A stretch of 64,000 nucleotides of DNA, taken from the NCBI RefSeq assembly GCF_024734075.1, contig NZ_CP102850.1:1116001-1180000 (forward strand), read 5' to 3'. A model generated the notes under the pieces. The model searched no databases. It saw only the letters and a list, made by a program, of their open reading frames with translations, and was not told the origin of the DNA. The DNA is from Gordonia mangrovi. Lineage in GTDB: Bacteria > Actinomycetota > Actinomycetes > Mycobacteriales > Mycobacteriaceae. Position 1 is the stretch's first letter; every line of letters begins with the position of its first letter. The translations under genes were made by a program, and so were the position numbers. Positions 51,763 through 61,800 of this stretch are shown piece by piece.

Positions 51763-52583
51763 CCGCCGCCGCACCCGTCCTGCGTGGGCCGGCGGGGCGG
51801 TCGGGGCGATCCGGCCGCGGCGCCCGCCGGGTGAGCACCGTGCTGGGACCGATCGCCGTCGTCGTCGCACTCCTGATCGCCTGGCAGATCTGGGTGGAGG
51901 CCGCCGGGATCAAGCCGTTCGTGCTGCCCACGCCGGTGGCGGTGTGGGAGGCCTTCGCCGAACGCCCGACGTTCTTCCTCGGGCTCGGGCTGCACACGCT
52001 GTATGAGGCGATGGCCGGGCTGCTGGTCGGCGGCCTGGTCGGTGCGGCCTCCGCGGTGCTCGCCTTCCGGGTACGTGCGCTGGGTCGCGGCGCCGAGGTG
52101 GTGGCCGCCGCCCTGCTGGCGTTGCCGATGGTGGCGCTGGTGCCGATCGCGAATGTGTTCTTCGGGCTGACACCGGCCTCGCGCATCTTCGTGGTCTCGG
52201 TGGCCGTCTACCCGATCGTGCTCAGCTTTCTGTTGCGCGGCCTGCGCGACACCGACCGCGGTCTGGTGGAGGCGTTCCGGTCAATGGCGGTCTCGCCGCT
52301 GCAGACGGTGCGGGGTCTCTATCTGCCGTCGATGTTGCCGGCGTGCATGAGTGCACTGCGGGTGGCCATGCCGACCGCCTTCTCCATCGCCATCGTGGCC
52401 GAGTTCTTCGGCGGCGAACTCAACACGCTGGGCACGTTCATCAAGTCGTCGGCGGTGCAGTCCCGCGTCGCCGACACCTGGGGCGCCGCACTCGTCGCGT
52501 TCGCCTTCGCGCTGGTCCTCTATCTCGTCATCGCGGTGGTCGACCGCCGGGTGCTGCGCTGGCATCCGTCGCGCTCGTCCTGA
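51759..52583 (+). CDS. ABC-transporter permease 2 (SsuC/TauC-like)
   Basis: A 274-residue permease with six helices. The EAA loop is VEAFRSMAVSPLQTVRGLYL and the N-terminal pattern IKPFVLPTPVAVWEAFAERP is typical of the family. Having two different permeases rather than a homodimer is like THI5/RibXY-type importers. The gene ends 86 bases before the second substrate-binding protein gene. Confidence 0.88.
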   Translation: MTAAAPVLRGPAGRSGRSGRGARRVSTVLGPIAVVVALLIAWQIWVEAAGIKPFVLPTPVAVWEAFAERPTFFLGLGLHTLYEAMAGLLVGGLVGAASAVLAFRVRALGRGAEVVAAALLALPMVALVPIANVFFGLTPASRIFVVSVAVYPIVLSFLLRGLRDTDRGLVEAFRSMAVSPLQTVRGLYLPSMLPACMSALRVAMPTAFSIAIVAEFFGGELNTLGTFIKSSAVQSRVADTWGAALVAFAFALVLYLVIAVVDRRVLRWHPSRSS

Positions 52584-52669
52584 GCGCAGCATCCCCTACC
52601 TCTCTGTCGCAGTAGTCCATTCGAAACCTCAACCGATCTTCGACATCTCAACCGATCAAGGAATTCATC

Positions 52670-53758
52670 ATGTCACTGTTGTCCCCCGGCTCCCGCGCGT
52701 CCCGATCGGGCCGAGCCAAGCTCGCCGCAGCTGCTGTCGCGGCAATCTCCGCACTCGGTCTCACCGCCTGCGGAAGCGATTCCGACACCGCCTCCGACGG
52801 ATCGGTCGAAGTCGTCCTGGGGTGGGTCATCCAACCGGAGTTCGCGTCTGTCTACGCGGCCGACGCGCTGGGCTACTACTCCGACGCCGGCATCGATGTC
52901 ACCATCCGGCCGGGCGGCCCCGAGGTCAACGCCGAGCAGCTCGTCGGCGCCGGCAGCGCCCAATACGGAATCGACAACGGCAGCAACGTCTTCCTGTCCA
53001 ACGATGTGGGTACCGATCTGGTGACGCTGGCCCAGTTGGAGCAGGAGACATCGCTGCGCCTGGTGTCGATGGCCGAGGACGGTCTCGAGGGCCCGGAGAC
53101 GTGGGAGGGCCAACGCATCGGCGTGTGGTCGTCGGCCAACTCCCTGTACGCCTCGCTGGCCAAGCACGGCATCGATCAGAACACCGACGTGACGCTGGTG
53201 GAGCAGGGCTTCGACATGTCGCAGTTCCTCAACGGTGAGATCGACATGGCCTCGGCCTACAGCTACAACGAGGTCGGCCAGATCCTGCAGGCCGGCGTCG
53301 CACCGGAAGACCTCACCATCTACGACTACGCCGACGACGACACCGCCACGGTGGGGCTGCAGCTGTTCGGCAACGGCGAGTACGTGGCCGCGAATCCCGA
53401 TGAGGCCGCGGCATTCACCGCGGCGACCATCCGCGGGCAGGTCTACTGCCGGGACAATCCCGACGAGTGCGTGCAATTCGTGGCCGATGCCGGTGCCTCC
53501 ATCGATCCCGAGTTCATGCGGTGGCAGATGAACGAGGTCAACACCTCGGTCTGGTCCACCGACGTCCCGATCGGCACCATGGACCGCGACCTGTATCAGC
53601 AGACCGCCGACGTGCTCACCGAAACCGGTGTGGTGGAAAATGACCCGGATCTCGACGCCATGATGGGAACCGAGATCTACGACGCGGCCGTCGCCCAGCT
53701 CACCGACGTCGACCTGACCAACGCGCAGTTCGCACCGATGGAGAACGTTGCCCCGTGA
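52670..53758 (+). CDS. ABC-transporter substrate-binding lipoprotein (NMT1/THI5-like), paralogue 2
   Basis: A 362-residue lipoprotein with lipobox LTAC (SALGLTACGSD). Like paralogue 1 it contains VQPEFA-like VIQPEFASVYAADALGYYSD, RPGGPEVNAEQLVGAGSAQY and LVEQGFDMSQFLNGEIDMAS. Two Cys in the C-terminal lobe (YCRDNPDEC) are conserved in both copies. The start has AAGGA seven bases upstream. It overlaps the amidohydrolase gene by GTGA. Ligand class in related proteins includes pyrimidines, riboflavin and aromatic acids. Confidence 0.88.
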   Translation: MSLLSPGSRASRSGRAKLAAAAVAAISALGLTACGSDSDTASDGSVEVVLGWVIQPEFASVYAADALGYYSDAGIDVTIRPGGPEVNAEQLVGAGSAQYGIDNGSNVFLSNDVGTDLVTLAQLEQETSLRLVSMAEDGLEGPETWEGQRIGVWSSANSLYASLAKHGIDQNTDVTLVEQGFDMSQFLNGEIDMASAYSYNEVGQILQAGVAPEDLTIYDYADDDTATVGLQLFGNGEYVAANPDEAAAFTAATIRGQVYCRDNPDECVQFVADAGASIDPEFMRWQMNEVNTSVWSTDVPIGTMDRDLYQQTADVLTETGVVENDPDLDAMMGTEIYDAAVAQLTDVDLTNAQFAPMENVAP

Positions 53759-54825
53759 ACACCCGAGAAGTCGTCTTCACCAACGTCTATCACCCACTGA
53801 CCGGCGGTCATGCCGACATCACCGTACCCGTCTCGTCGCCCGCCGCGGCCGGTCCGTCGCGCATCGACGGCTCCAACTTCTGGGCACTGCCGGGCATCTA
53901 CGACGGTGACGCCCACATCCCGCTGCTGAGTCAGGGTCTGCGCCACCAGGAGTCGCACAGTCCCCGCCTCGGCGGCGTGACCCACGTCAACACGGCGCTG
54001 CAATGGCAGGAGTTGCGGTACTTCGATGTCGCCGAGGTCGGCGAGTACTGCGCATCGACGCGGCTGCCCCGCTACATCCCGACCCTGTCGGTGGAACCGG
54101 AGGACACCGACGGTTTCGCCGCCTGGCTGGGCGACAACGCCGAGGCATTACAGAAGAACTGGGCGAGGGTGTGCAAGCTGTACTCGCCGGACCCGAACTT
54201 CATGCGCAACATCGAAGCGGTCTGGGAGGCCGGGCTGACCGCGGTGGTCTACTCGTGGGACGACGACGACCTGGCGTGGGTGGCCGATCTGCGCGGCGGT
54301 CCACTGCACCACCGGCACGCCCGGTCCCGGGCCACGGCCGAGCTGATGCGCACGACGCCGGCGGCGACGATCCAGACCTCACCGCACTATCTGTTGTCGC
54401 TGGCCGAGGGCCACGCCGAGGGACTGCACGTGCTCCCGCCGGTCCCCGGCGAGGACGCCCGCACGTCGCTGCTCGAGGTACTCGACTCCCACATCGACAT
54501 GATCGCGACCGACGACAACGCACCGGTGCACGGTGCGACGGGCCCCGGACTGTCGAGTCAGCGGTATCTGCTGTCGGTACTGATGACGCTGGTCAAGGCC
54601 GAGAGCCTCGCGTTGAACTCGCTGTGGCCGAAGCTCACCACCGCACCGGCGGAGATCTTCGGCACCGCCGATCTGGTCGAGGAGTCGACGATCATCGTCG
54701 ACCCGACGACCTCGCGAGAGGTGGGCACCGAGACCGGCGAGGGCCGTCGCAACCCTTATGTTGGGCTACGATTGTCCGGCGCAGTTGTGGCGATGACCAC
54801 TCCTGGGCAGGGAATTGTTCTGTGA
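53755..54825 (+). CDS. Dihydroorotase-like amidohydrolase with altered metal ligands
   Basis: A 356-residue protein resembling cyclic amidohydrolases (dihydroorotase/hydantoinase group). The landmarks are recognisable but changed: LPGIYDGDAH in place of LPG-x-x-D-x-H-x-H, KLYSPDP where the carbamylated Lys is expected, TSPHYLLSL for T-x-H-H-L and MIATDDNAPV for A-T-D-H-A-P-H. Several metal ligands are therefore replaced, so it may use a mononuclear site or have lost hydrolysis. The GTG start overlaps the previous stop. It suggests a cyclic amide or imide step. Confidence 0.7.
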   Translation: MNTREVVFTNVYHPLTGGHADITVPVSSPAAAGPSRIDGSNFWALPGIYDGDAHIPLLSQGLRHQESHSPRLGGVTHVNTALQWQELRYFDVAEVGEYCASTRLPRYIPTLSVEPEDTDGFAAWLGDNAEALQKNWARVCKLYSPDPNFMRNIEAVWEAGLTAVVYSWDDDDLAWVADLRGGPLHHRHARSRATAELMRTTPAATIQTSPHYLLSLAEGHAEGLHVLPPVPGEDARTSLLEVLDSHIDMIATDDNAPVHGATGPGLSSQRYLLSVLMTLVKAESLALNSLWPKLTTAPAEIFGTADLVEESTIIVDPTTSREVGTETGEGRRNPYVGLRLSGAVVAMTTPGQGIVL

Positions 54826-54929
54826 CGTCAGAGACGTCCTGCGACATCGGGGACAACACCATGAACCTGCACCTTCTCGGGCATCAGCGGCCGGGCACGG
54901 GGCCCGCTCACGCCGGCGGTGCGGCGTGA
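54822..54929 (+). CDS. Possible 35-residue peptide gene between amidohydrolase and regulator
   Basis: A short frame, GTG at 54822 to TGA at 54929, encodes MTSETSCDIGDNTMNLHLLG and HQRPGTGPAHAGGAA. It begins with a GTGA overlap on the amidohydrolase stop and ends with a GTGA overlap on the GntR start, so it exactly fills the gap and would couple translation of the regulator. An internal ATG at 54861 would give a shorter peptide. No family recognised; it could be only a coupling device. Confidence 0.4.
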   Translation: MTSETSCDIGDNTMNLHLLGHQRPGTGPAHAGGAA

Positions 54930-55600
54930 GCGCGCTGCCGCCCCGCACGCGGCGGGCGCCGCAGCCGAAGTCGGCGACGGTCAACCGCAACGTCGCCGAC
55001 CGGTTGCGCAAGGCCATTGTGAGCGGTGAACTCCCGGCCGGCTCCCGGATCGTGCAGTCCGACATCGCGGCACGCCTCGGTGTGAGTGTGACGCCGGTGC
55101 GCGAGGCCCTTCGCGAACTCGAGGCCGAGGGTCTGGTGGACTTCGACGCCTACCGCGGCGCCACCATCCATCAGACCTGTCGAGCCGAACTGATCGAGGT
55201 CTATGAGCTCCGCAAGACGCTGATCCCGTCGAGTGTGGCGGCCGCGGTGATGATGCTGTCCGACGAGGAACTCGATGAGGCCGAGTTCCTGGCCCGGTCG
55301 ATGACCATGGAGTTGCCGGCCGAGGAGTGGGTGGAGGCCAACCGTCGCTTCCACTGGCTGATGGACACGACCTCCGAATTGCCCAGGACGCGAACGATCC
55401 TGGGAAATCTCACCGACCTGTCGACGCTCTATGTGGGCCTCGCGATCGGATCGGAGTCCACTCGCCGCGAACGTGCCCAACGCGACCACCTCAGCATGGT
55501 CGAGATCGCCCGGCGTCGGGATGTGGACGCGGCCGTGGAGATCGCGGTCGCCCACCTGCACGACACCTTGACCTCGGCACTGAAATCGATGGACGGCTGA
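54926..55600 (+). CDS. GntR-family regulator, FCD subfamily
   Basis: A 224-residue regulator. The winged helix spans residues 15-85 (VADRLRKAIVSGELPAGSRI, VSVTPVREALRELEAEGLVD). The FCD ligand domain follows, with ELIEVYELRKTLIPS, FHWLMDTTSE and the metal-binding His residues around VEIAVAHLHDTL. The likely operators are the two palindromes at 46252 and 46363, and the effector is probably the substrate or an intermediate of this pathway. The GTG start lies in GTGA. Confidence 0.88.
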   Translation: MSALPPRTRRAPQPKSATVNRNVADRLRKAIVSGELPAGSRIVQSDIAARLGVSVTPVREALRELEAEGLVDFDAYRGATIHQTCRAELIEVYELRKTLIPSSVAAAVMMLSDEELDEAEFLARSMTMELPAEEWVEANRRFHWLMDTTSELPRTRTILGNLTDLSTLYVGLAIGSESTRRERAQRDHLSMVEIARRRDVDAAVEIAVAHLHDTLTSALKSMDG

Positions 55601-55637
55601 CGCCCCGTCTGAGCCCGTGAAATGGAGAGATGCCGCG

Positions 55638-57029
55638 ATGACGGCTGCCCTGAAGACCACCGAACGACCGCTGCGTGTCGCCATCATCGGAGCCGGCCCC
55701 GCCGGGATCTATGCGGCGGACGCCCTGATGAAGTCCGACACCGCCGGCGAGCAGGGGGTGAGCATCGACCTGTTCGAACGACTACCGGCGCCGTTCGGGC
55801 TGATCCGGTACGGCGTCGCGCCCGACCATCCCCGCATCAAGGGGATCGTGACCGCATTGCACAAGGTGCTCGACAAGCCGCAGGTCCGATTTCTCGGGAA
55901 TGTGGAGTACGGCACCGATATCACGCTGGAGGAACTGCGTTGGTGCTATGACGCGGTCATCTTCTCCACCGGCGCCACCGACGACCGCGAACTGCCGGTT
56001 CCCGGTGCCGAACTCGAGGGGAGTTTCGGGGCGGCACAGTTCGTCGCGTGGTACGACGGGCATCCCGACGTCCCGCGGACGTGGCCGCTGACCGCCGAGA
56101 AGGTTGCGGTGATCGGGGTGGGAAACGTCGCGCTCGATGTGGCCCGGGTGCTGGCCAAGACCGCGGATGAACTGCTGCCCACGGAGATCCCCGGCAACGT
56201 CTACGACGGTCTGCGCGCCAACAGAGCGCGCGAGGTGCACGTCTTCGGCCGGCGCGGCCCGGCGCAGGCCAAGTTCACGCCGCTGGAACTCAAAGAACTC
56301 GCTCATTCGCCGAACATCGAGGTGGTGGTGAGCCCGGAGGACATCGACTACGACGAAGGATCGGCGGTGGCGCGGCGCAGCAGCAAGATCACCGACCAGG
56401 TCGCCACCATCATCGAGAACTACGCACTGCGCGACAGCGATACCGGTGCGAAACACAAATTGTTCCTGCACTTCTTCGAGAACCCGGTGGAAATCGTCGG
56501 CGCCGACGGCCAGGTGGTGGGGCTGCGCACCGAACGGACGCGTCTCGACGGCACCGGCAACGTCCGACCCACCGGGGAGATCACCGAGTGGCCGGTCGGT
56601 GCGGTGTACCGGGCGGTGGGCTACCTGTCCGACGACCTGCCGGAGGTTCCGTTCGACGCCGCGGCCGGCGTCATCCCCAACGAGGCCGGCCGCGTGTTCG
56701 ACGAGGGCCGCCACCTCGCCGGGCTGTACGCCACCGGCTGGATCAAGCGCGGCCCGATCGGACTCATCGGTCACACCAAGGGTGATGCCAACGAGACCGT
56801 CGACTGTCTACTGCGCGATCTGGCCGACGGCGCGTTGCCGACGCCGCAGAATCCGGGTGTGGAGGCGGTCACGAAGCTGCTGACGGCGAAGAACGTCGCG
56901 TTCACCACGTGGGACGGCTGGTATCGACTCGACGAACACGAGCGCGCGCTGGGCAGTGCGGCCGGCCGCGAACGCATCAAGGTGGTCGAGCGGGACGAGA
57001 TGCTCGCCGCCTCGCTCGGCGGGAACTGA
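55638..57029 (+). CDS. FprA-like ferredoxin/adrenodoxin-NADP+ reductase
   Basis: A 463-residue flavoprotein of the adrenodoxin-reductase family (mycobacterial FprA). The FAD motif [18 protein letters not shown], the [13 protein letters not shown] segment, NADP-binding [19 protein letters not shown] with [19 protein letters not shown] and the C-terminal [20 protein letters not shown] are all complete. The ATG at 55638 has GGAGAG eight bases upstream. It lies 38 bases after the GntR gene and may close the operon, reducing a ferredoxin for the Rieske oxygenase; a general housekeeping role is equally possible. Confidence 0.88.
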   Translation: MTAALKTTERPLRVAIIGAGPAGIYAADALMKSDTAGEQGVSIDLFERLPAPFGLIRYGVAPDHPRIKGIVTALHKVLDKPQVRFLGNVEYGTDITLEELRWCYDAVIFSTGATDDRELPVPGAELEGSFGAAQFVAWYDGHPDVPRTWPLTAEKVAVIGVGNVALDVARVLAKTADELLPTEIPGNVYDGLRANRAREVHVFGRRGPAQAKFTPLELKELAHSPNIEVVVSPEDIDYDEGSAVARRSSKITDQVATIIENYALRDSDTGAKHKLFLHFFENPVEIVGADGQVVGLRTERTRLDGTGNVRPTGEITEWPVGAVYRAVGYLSDDLPEVPFDAAAGVIPNEAGRVFDEGRHLAGLYATGWIKRGPIGLIGHTKGDANETVDCLLRDLADGALPTPQNPGVEAVTKLLTAKNVAFTTWDGWYRLDEHERALGSAAGRERIKVVERDEMLAASLGGN

Positions 57030-57067
57030 CGACAACCGCTGCGCGCGCTCGTGGAAAGATCGGCAGG

Positions 57068-57937
57068 ATGGCAACCCCGAAGGAGTGGATCCAGGGCGCC
57101 CGTCCACGCACACTGCCCAACGCGATCGCACCGGTCGTGGTGGGCGTCGGCGCGGTCGGCGACCTCGGCGACGTGGTGTGGTGGAAGGCGGCGCTGGCGC
57201 TGATCGTCGCGATGGCGCTCATCGTCGGCGTGAATTTCGCCAACGACTATTCCGACGGGGTGCGCGGCACCGACGACGACCGCGTCGGCCCGATGCGGCT
57301 GGTGGGTTCGGGCGCGGCGGCCCCTGCGGCGGTCAAGCGCGCGGCGTTCGGGTGTTTCGCCGTCGGCGCGCTGTGCGGGCTGGTGCTCGCGGTCACCACC
57401 GCGTGGTGGCTGGTGGTGGTCGGCGCGATCTGCATCGCCGGCGCCTGGTTCTACACCGGCGGCAAGAAGCCGTACGGCTACATCGGCCTCGGCGAGGTCG
57501 CCGTGTTCGTCTTCTTCGGCCTCGTCGCCGTGCTCGGCACCCAGTTCGTGGTGAGCGACGCGATCGACTGGGTGGGTGTGTTGTGTGCCGTCGCGGTCGG
57601 GTCCCTGTCGTCGGCGGTGCTGGTGGTCAACAACCTCCGCGACATCCCCGGCGACACCGAGTCGGGCAAGATCACGCTCGCGGTTCGGCTCGGCGACAAG
57701 CGGACTCGTGTCCTGTTCGCCGCGCTGCTGACGGTACCGATGGTGATCAGTGTCGCGTTGATCGCGGCCACCCCGTGGGCGCTGCTCGGTCTGCTCGCCG
57801 CGCCGCTGATCTGGGCGGCGTCGGTGCCGGTGCGCCGTGGCGCGATGGGCCCGCGGCTCATCCCGTCGCTGGGGATCACCGGGCAGGCGATGCTGGTGTG
57901 GGCGGTCCTGACGGCTGTGGGATTGGTCATCGGGTAG
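57068..57937 (+). CDS. menA: 1,4-dihydroxy-2-naphthoate polyprenyltransferase
   Basis: A 289-residue UbiA-superfamily membrane prenyltransferase that attaches the polyprenyl chain in menaquinone synthesis. [20 protein letters not shown] is the typical MenA start; [20 protein letters not shown] is the first Asp-rich motif, and [20 protein letters not shown] the second. Seven to nine helices follow. The ATG at 57068 comes after GGCAGG. Confidence 0.93.
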   Translation: MATPKEWIQGARPRTLPNAIAPVVVGVGAVGDLGDVVWWKAALALIVAMALIVGVNFANDYSDGVRGTDDDRVGPMRLVGSGAAAPAAVKRAAFGCFAVGALCGLVLAVTTAWWLVVVGAICIAGAWFYTGGKKPYGYIGLGEVAVFVFFGLVAVLGTQFVVSDAIDWVGVLCAVAVGSLSSAVLVVNNLRDIPGDTESGKITLAVRLGDKRTRVLFAALLTVPMVISVALIAATPWALLGLLAAPLIWAASVPVRRGAMGPRLIPSLGITGQAMLVWAVLTAVGLVIG

Positions 57938-57983
57938 CCGTCCCGGGTCGGCGTGTCGCCGGCCCCGCCAATACCCTTGGCCC

Positions 57984-58598
57984 ATGCGCGCAACCACTGT
58001 CCTGGTGCGCGGACCCAACCGCCGCCGACGGCGCCGGCAGACGCTGCTCGCCGCGGCCGTCTGCCTGGTGCTCACCCTCGCCCTGGCCGTCGGCGTGCTG
58101 GGCTATCAGCTGTTCACCCGCGACCATCAGGATCCGCTGCGCCCGGCCGATGCGATCGTGGTGCTCGGCGGCGAGCACGACGGGCGGGAGGACTACGGAC
58201 TCGAACTGGCGGCCGACGGCTACGCCGACACCGTGCTGATCTCCGATCCCTACCGGCCGTACAAACGCTCCGAGCAGGACCTGATGAACCGGGTCTGCGA
58301 TGCCGGGACGGACTCGATCGAGGTGATCTGCTTCGAGCCGCACCCGTCCACCACGCGTGGCGAGGCGATGTTCGTGCAGCACATGGCCACCGCGCGCGGG
58401 TGGCGGTCGGTGATCGTGGTGAGTTGGCGCTATCACCTCGTGCGGGCGCGCTACATCTTCGGCCAGTGCTCGGACCGCGAGGTCGTCATGCGCAGTGTGC
58501 CGCGCAGCTACGCACAGTCGTGGCGGGACTGGGCCTACACCTACGCGTACCAGTACGGCGGGCTGATGAAGGCGACGGCGCTGGGCTGCGACACCTAG
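57984..58598 (+). CDS. YdcF/DUF218 family membrane-anchored protein
   Basis: A 204-residue protein with a basic N-terminus (RRRRRRQ), one transmembrane helix (LLAAAVCLVLTLALAVGVLG) and an extracytoplasmic DUF218 domain: ADAIVVLGGEHDGRED, STTRGEAMFVQHMA and VIVVSWRYHLVRARYIF. Members such as SanA and YdcF are linked to envelope integrity. Three Cys (VCDAG, VICFE and GQCSD) may form a disulfide. It lies 46 bases after menA. Confidence 0.85.
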   Translation: MRATTVLVRGPNRRRRRRQTLLAAAVCLVLTLALAVGVLGYQLFTRDHQDPLRPADAIVVLGGEHDGREDYGLELAADGYADTVLISDPYRPYKRSEQDLMNRVCDAGTDSIEVICFEPHPSTTRGEAMFVQHMATARGWRSVIVVSWRYHLVRARYIFGQCSDREVVMRSVPRSYAQSWRDWAYTYAYQYGGLMKATALGCDT

Positions 58599-58745
58599 TG
58601 TCATGCGTCACCTCGTGCCCCGCAGCAGGCACCATACCCACCAGTTTGTTAGCATCGTGAATGTTCTTGTCGGGGCTTGATCCGGAATTCACCAGGGTGT
58701 GGATCCCCCCCTTCCACAACCGGTGAGCCGGATGATGAGAACACC

Positions 58746-58791
58746 GAGCACCGCGTGCGCCGGCCTGAACTCCCTGCCGCACGCGGTGCTC
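58746..58791. terminator. Hairpin terminator between convergent genes
   Basis: GAGCACCGCGTGCG and its exact complement CGCACGCGGTGCTC flank an 18-base loop, followed by ACTTCTTCT. It separates the YdcF-like gene from the converging patatin gene. Confidence 0.75.
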
Positions 58792-58838
58792 ACTTCTTCT
58801 CGACTCACCGCACTCAGACGTCTCAGCGTTCAGGCGCC

Positions 58839-61800
58839 TCAGCGTTCAGGCGCCTCAGCGTCGGCCCACCGCCCGCGCATCTGCGACACCAGCCGCCACC
58901 GTTCCCGGAAGATGTCGCGGCCCGAGGCCGCCAGCAACCCGGCATGGATGGGTTTGGTCAGCTGATGCATCACTCCCATCCCGATCAACCAGATGGCCAC
59001 CGGCAGCAGATCGGTCACCGGGTTGTCCAGCCCGTCGAACGCCGCGACGATCAGCAGGCCGACCAGTGCGAGCGCCGCGATCACCACGGCCTCACCGACC
59101 ATGAAGTACCAGGGGGTCCACCCCCACACGCTGATCAACGCGAGCACCGTCGCGGACACCACCACGGTCACCGTGGTCGCGGTCAGAAGTTGACCGGAGT
59201 GGCCGACCTGCGCGACGCCCCAATCCAAGAATGACGTCACCCACCCCCACTTCGGGAGTGCGTCGATAACGTCGAGGGGCCGCACGCAGCGATCGAGCTC
59301 GGGTGTGTCCGTGCACGGATACCAGGCCAGCAGCGTGGCCGCCGTCGCGGCGATGACATACAGGACGCCGGTGGCCACGAGCGCCGCGACCCTGCCGCCG
59401 GATGGTCGGGGCAACGGCCGGGCGGTCAACGATCGCCGGTACAGCCACCACATCAACAGACCGCACGCGACCACCACCAGCACCATCAGTTCCGAGCCGA
59501 CTTCCAGCCACCACTGTGGCCACACGATCAGCCAGCCCGCGCCGGCCACGAACACCACGCCCACCACGATGTTCGCCCAGTAGCGAATCGCGGCCCGTCG
59601 TCGGGAGGCGGCGATGACCTCCGGCCACACGCCGAAACGCTTCTTCCGGGTCTCGTCGTCCAATCGCTTGGTGCGACCGGCGTCGAAGTGGTGGACGACG
59701 ACCCGCCAGCGCTTGCGGACTCCCCGACCGAGCACGAATGACACCACACCGATGGCGACGATCACCGATAGGAACATGCGCTGTCCCGCGGTGTCGGTCA
59801 TGGCGGCACCCAGCAGTGCGGCCGCGGTGCACGAGACGGCGAGGGCGCCGAGGAGCCGCAGGGTGTCGGCGAACAGACACGCGATCACCGCCACCGGCCG
59901 GGCCATGATGAGCGCGGCCATCCGCACGGCTCGGGTCACCAGTCCGCCCGACCGGGAGGACGGCTGCAGTCCGCGAACGGCCAGCGGGAGGATCCGGGAG
60001 ACCAGGGCGAAGCGGTACAACGGGGTGAGGTCCGCCAGCGACTCCCCACCGACGGTGGCCAGTCGTTGTTTCAGTGGCTCCGTGGTCGCGTCGGTGCCCG
60101 CGCGGCACAGTTCGTCGCCCTCGGCGAGGATCAGCCGGCGCGGGTCGTCGGCGTCCGGCGGCTCGGGCGCGCCCATCTTTGTGAGCAGGCCGAGGATGCC
60201 GGTGGCGGCGTCCAGTCGACCCCAGTACCAGTCGTTCTCGCGCCAGCGCCGGGACAGGAACCCGCCGAAGCGGTGCAGCTCGGTGCCGGCGAGTTTCATG
60301 TCGGCGCGGGCGAGTTGGTTGGTGTGCTCCACCGCGTCGGTGATGATCGTCGGGTTGATCTGCGCCGGGTCGATCTTCTTGCGCACCCACTGCTGGGTCT
60401 GTTTCTGCACCGCCGCCTCGCGCAGCGGTGTCAGGTCGAGCCCGCCCACCTCGGTTGCCGGGTTGTCGCCGGTGATCGCGGCGAAGTTCACTCCCATGGC
60501 GGTGGTCGGAATCCCGGCGGGCAGACACAGCCGCACGAGGTGGAACGCGCTGGGGTCGGCGACGTCGGCGAGGGCACCATAGATGCCGAGCCCGGCACGG
60601 TCGGGCAGAGCGTGGGTGGCCGCGCGGATGCATCGGAGTTCGTTGTCCAGAACGGTCCGGATCGTCGGGAGCAGCGGCGATTCGCCGTCGGCTCGTCGTG
60701 CACCCATCTCGACCAGCAGCCGATAGAAGTCGGCGTCGGCCACCGCCTCGTCGGACGAGACCGGGGCGATCGCGGCCACGAGTTCGGCGGCGATCCGCCA
60801 GTCGCTCTGCCCGTTCAGCGCGGCCCGGAGGCGATCGCGGATCGGCACCGTGCGGTCGCCGTCGTCACCGCCAGTGTCATCGCCGCCGGAGAACAGCAGT
60901 TCCCGATACATGGTCTCGTGGCGCACGTACAGCAGCATGGCCAGACACCGATAGAGCACGTCCTTGCTGCGCACCAGGTCCGCAGAGGCCGCGTGCCCGA
61001 GTGCCTGGACCCAGGCGACCAGCAGCACCGCGGTGTCGGCGAGGCCGTCGACATCACCGCTGATGAAGGTTTCGCGGGCGGCGTCACTGCCGGTGTCATC
61101 GCCGAAACCGACATACAGCGCGGTGATCTCCGCGGCGACCACCGTCGGATCGGGTCGCTTGTCGGGGAGGTCGACGCCACCGAACGGCGGCACACAGAAG
61201 TGCTCGCGCGGATTGCGGAGCAGGTCGGCGACGGCCGGGATGTCGCGTCCGATCCGGGCCTCGAGGTAGCCGGGCAGCCAGGAGGCGATATCTGCCGGTC
61301 GGTCGGCGTCGAGGACACCGGCCAACGACGTCAGCCGGTGTGCGATCGACGCACATCGCTCGTTGTACTCCTGGACGGCGACGATCTCGTCGTCGGCGGT
61401 CTCGGTGCGGGTGCGCAATGCCATCGACGCCCGGATGACCTGCACCCAGTCGACGCCGGTGTCGGCGTCGCGCAGCCGCCGCAGCATGCTCTGCCGGTCG
61501 GTCGGCACGCCACCGTCGGTGGTGGGGTCGAAGCGGACATCGTCGGGCAGCATCGTCGGATATGTGGCGGCGGGCGGCTGCGGGTCCAGGTAGAGCAGGT
61601 GTCGGTGTGATTCCTCGGTGGCGGTGGCGCGCTGGATGGCCCGCAATGCCCGGCCGATCGGGATGTTGTCGAACACCCCGCCGTCGACGACGTCGAACCG
61701 GTCGCAATCACGGCCGAGCCGCTCGCAGCCGCCGGCCGATCGCGCGGATCGCGCGTACGGGAAGACCGGCGCCATGTTCCACACCCGGTTGCGCTCGACC

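Noticed and set aside
52628..52660. Direct repeat TCAACCGATC twice before the second binding-protein gene
   Set aside because: Two ten-base copies in a short gap could be chance; no symmetry or link to a regulator was seen.
60066..61610. Plus-strand open frame of about 510 codons
   Set aside because: Antisense to the patatin-like gene, no recognisable domain and low-complexity composition.
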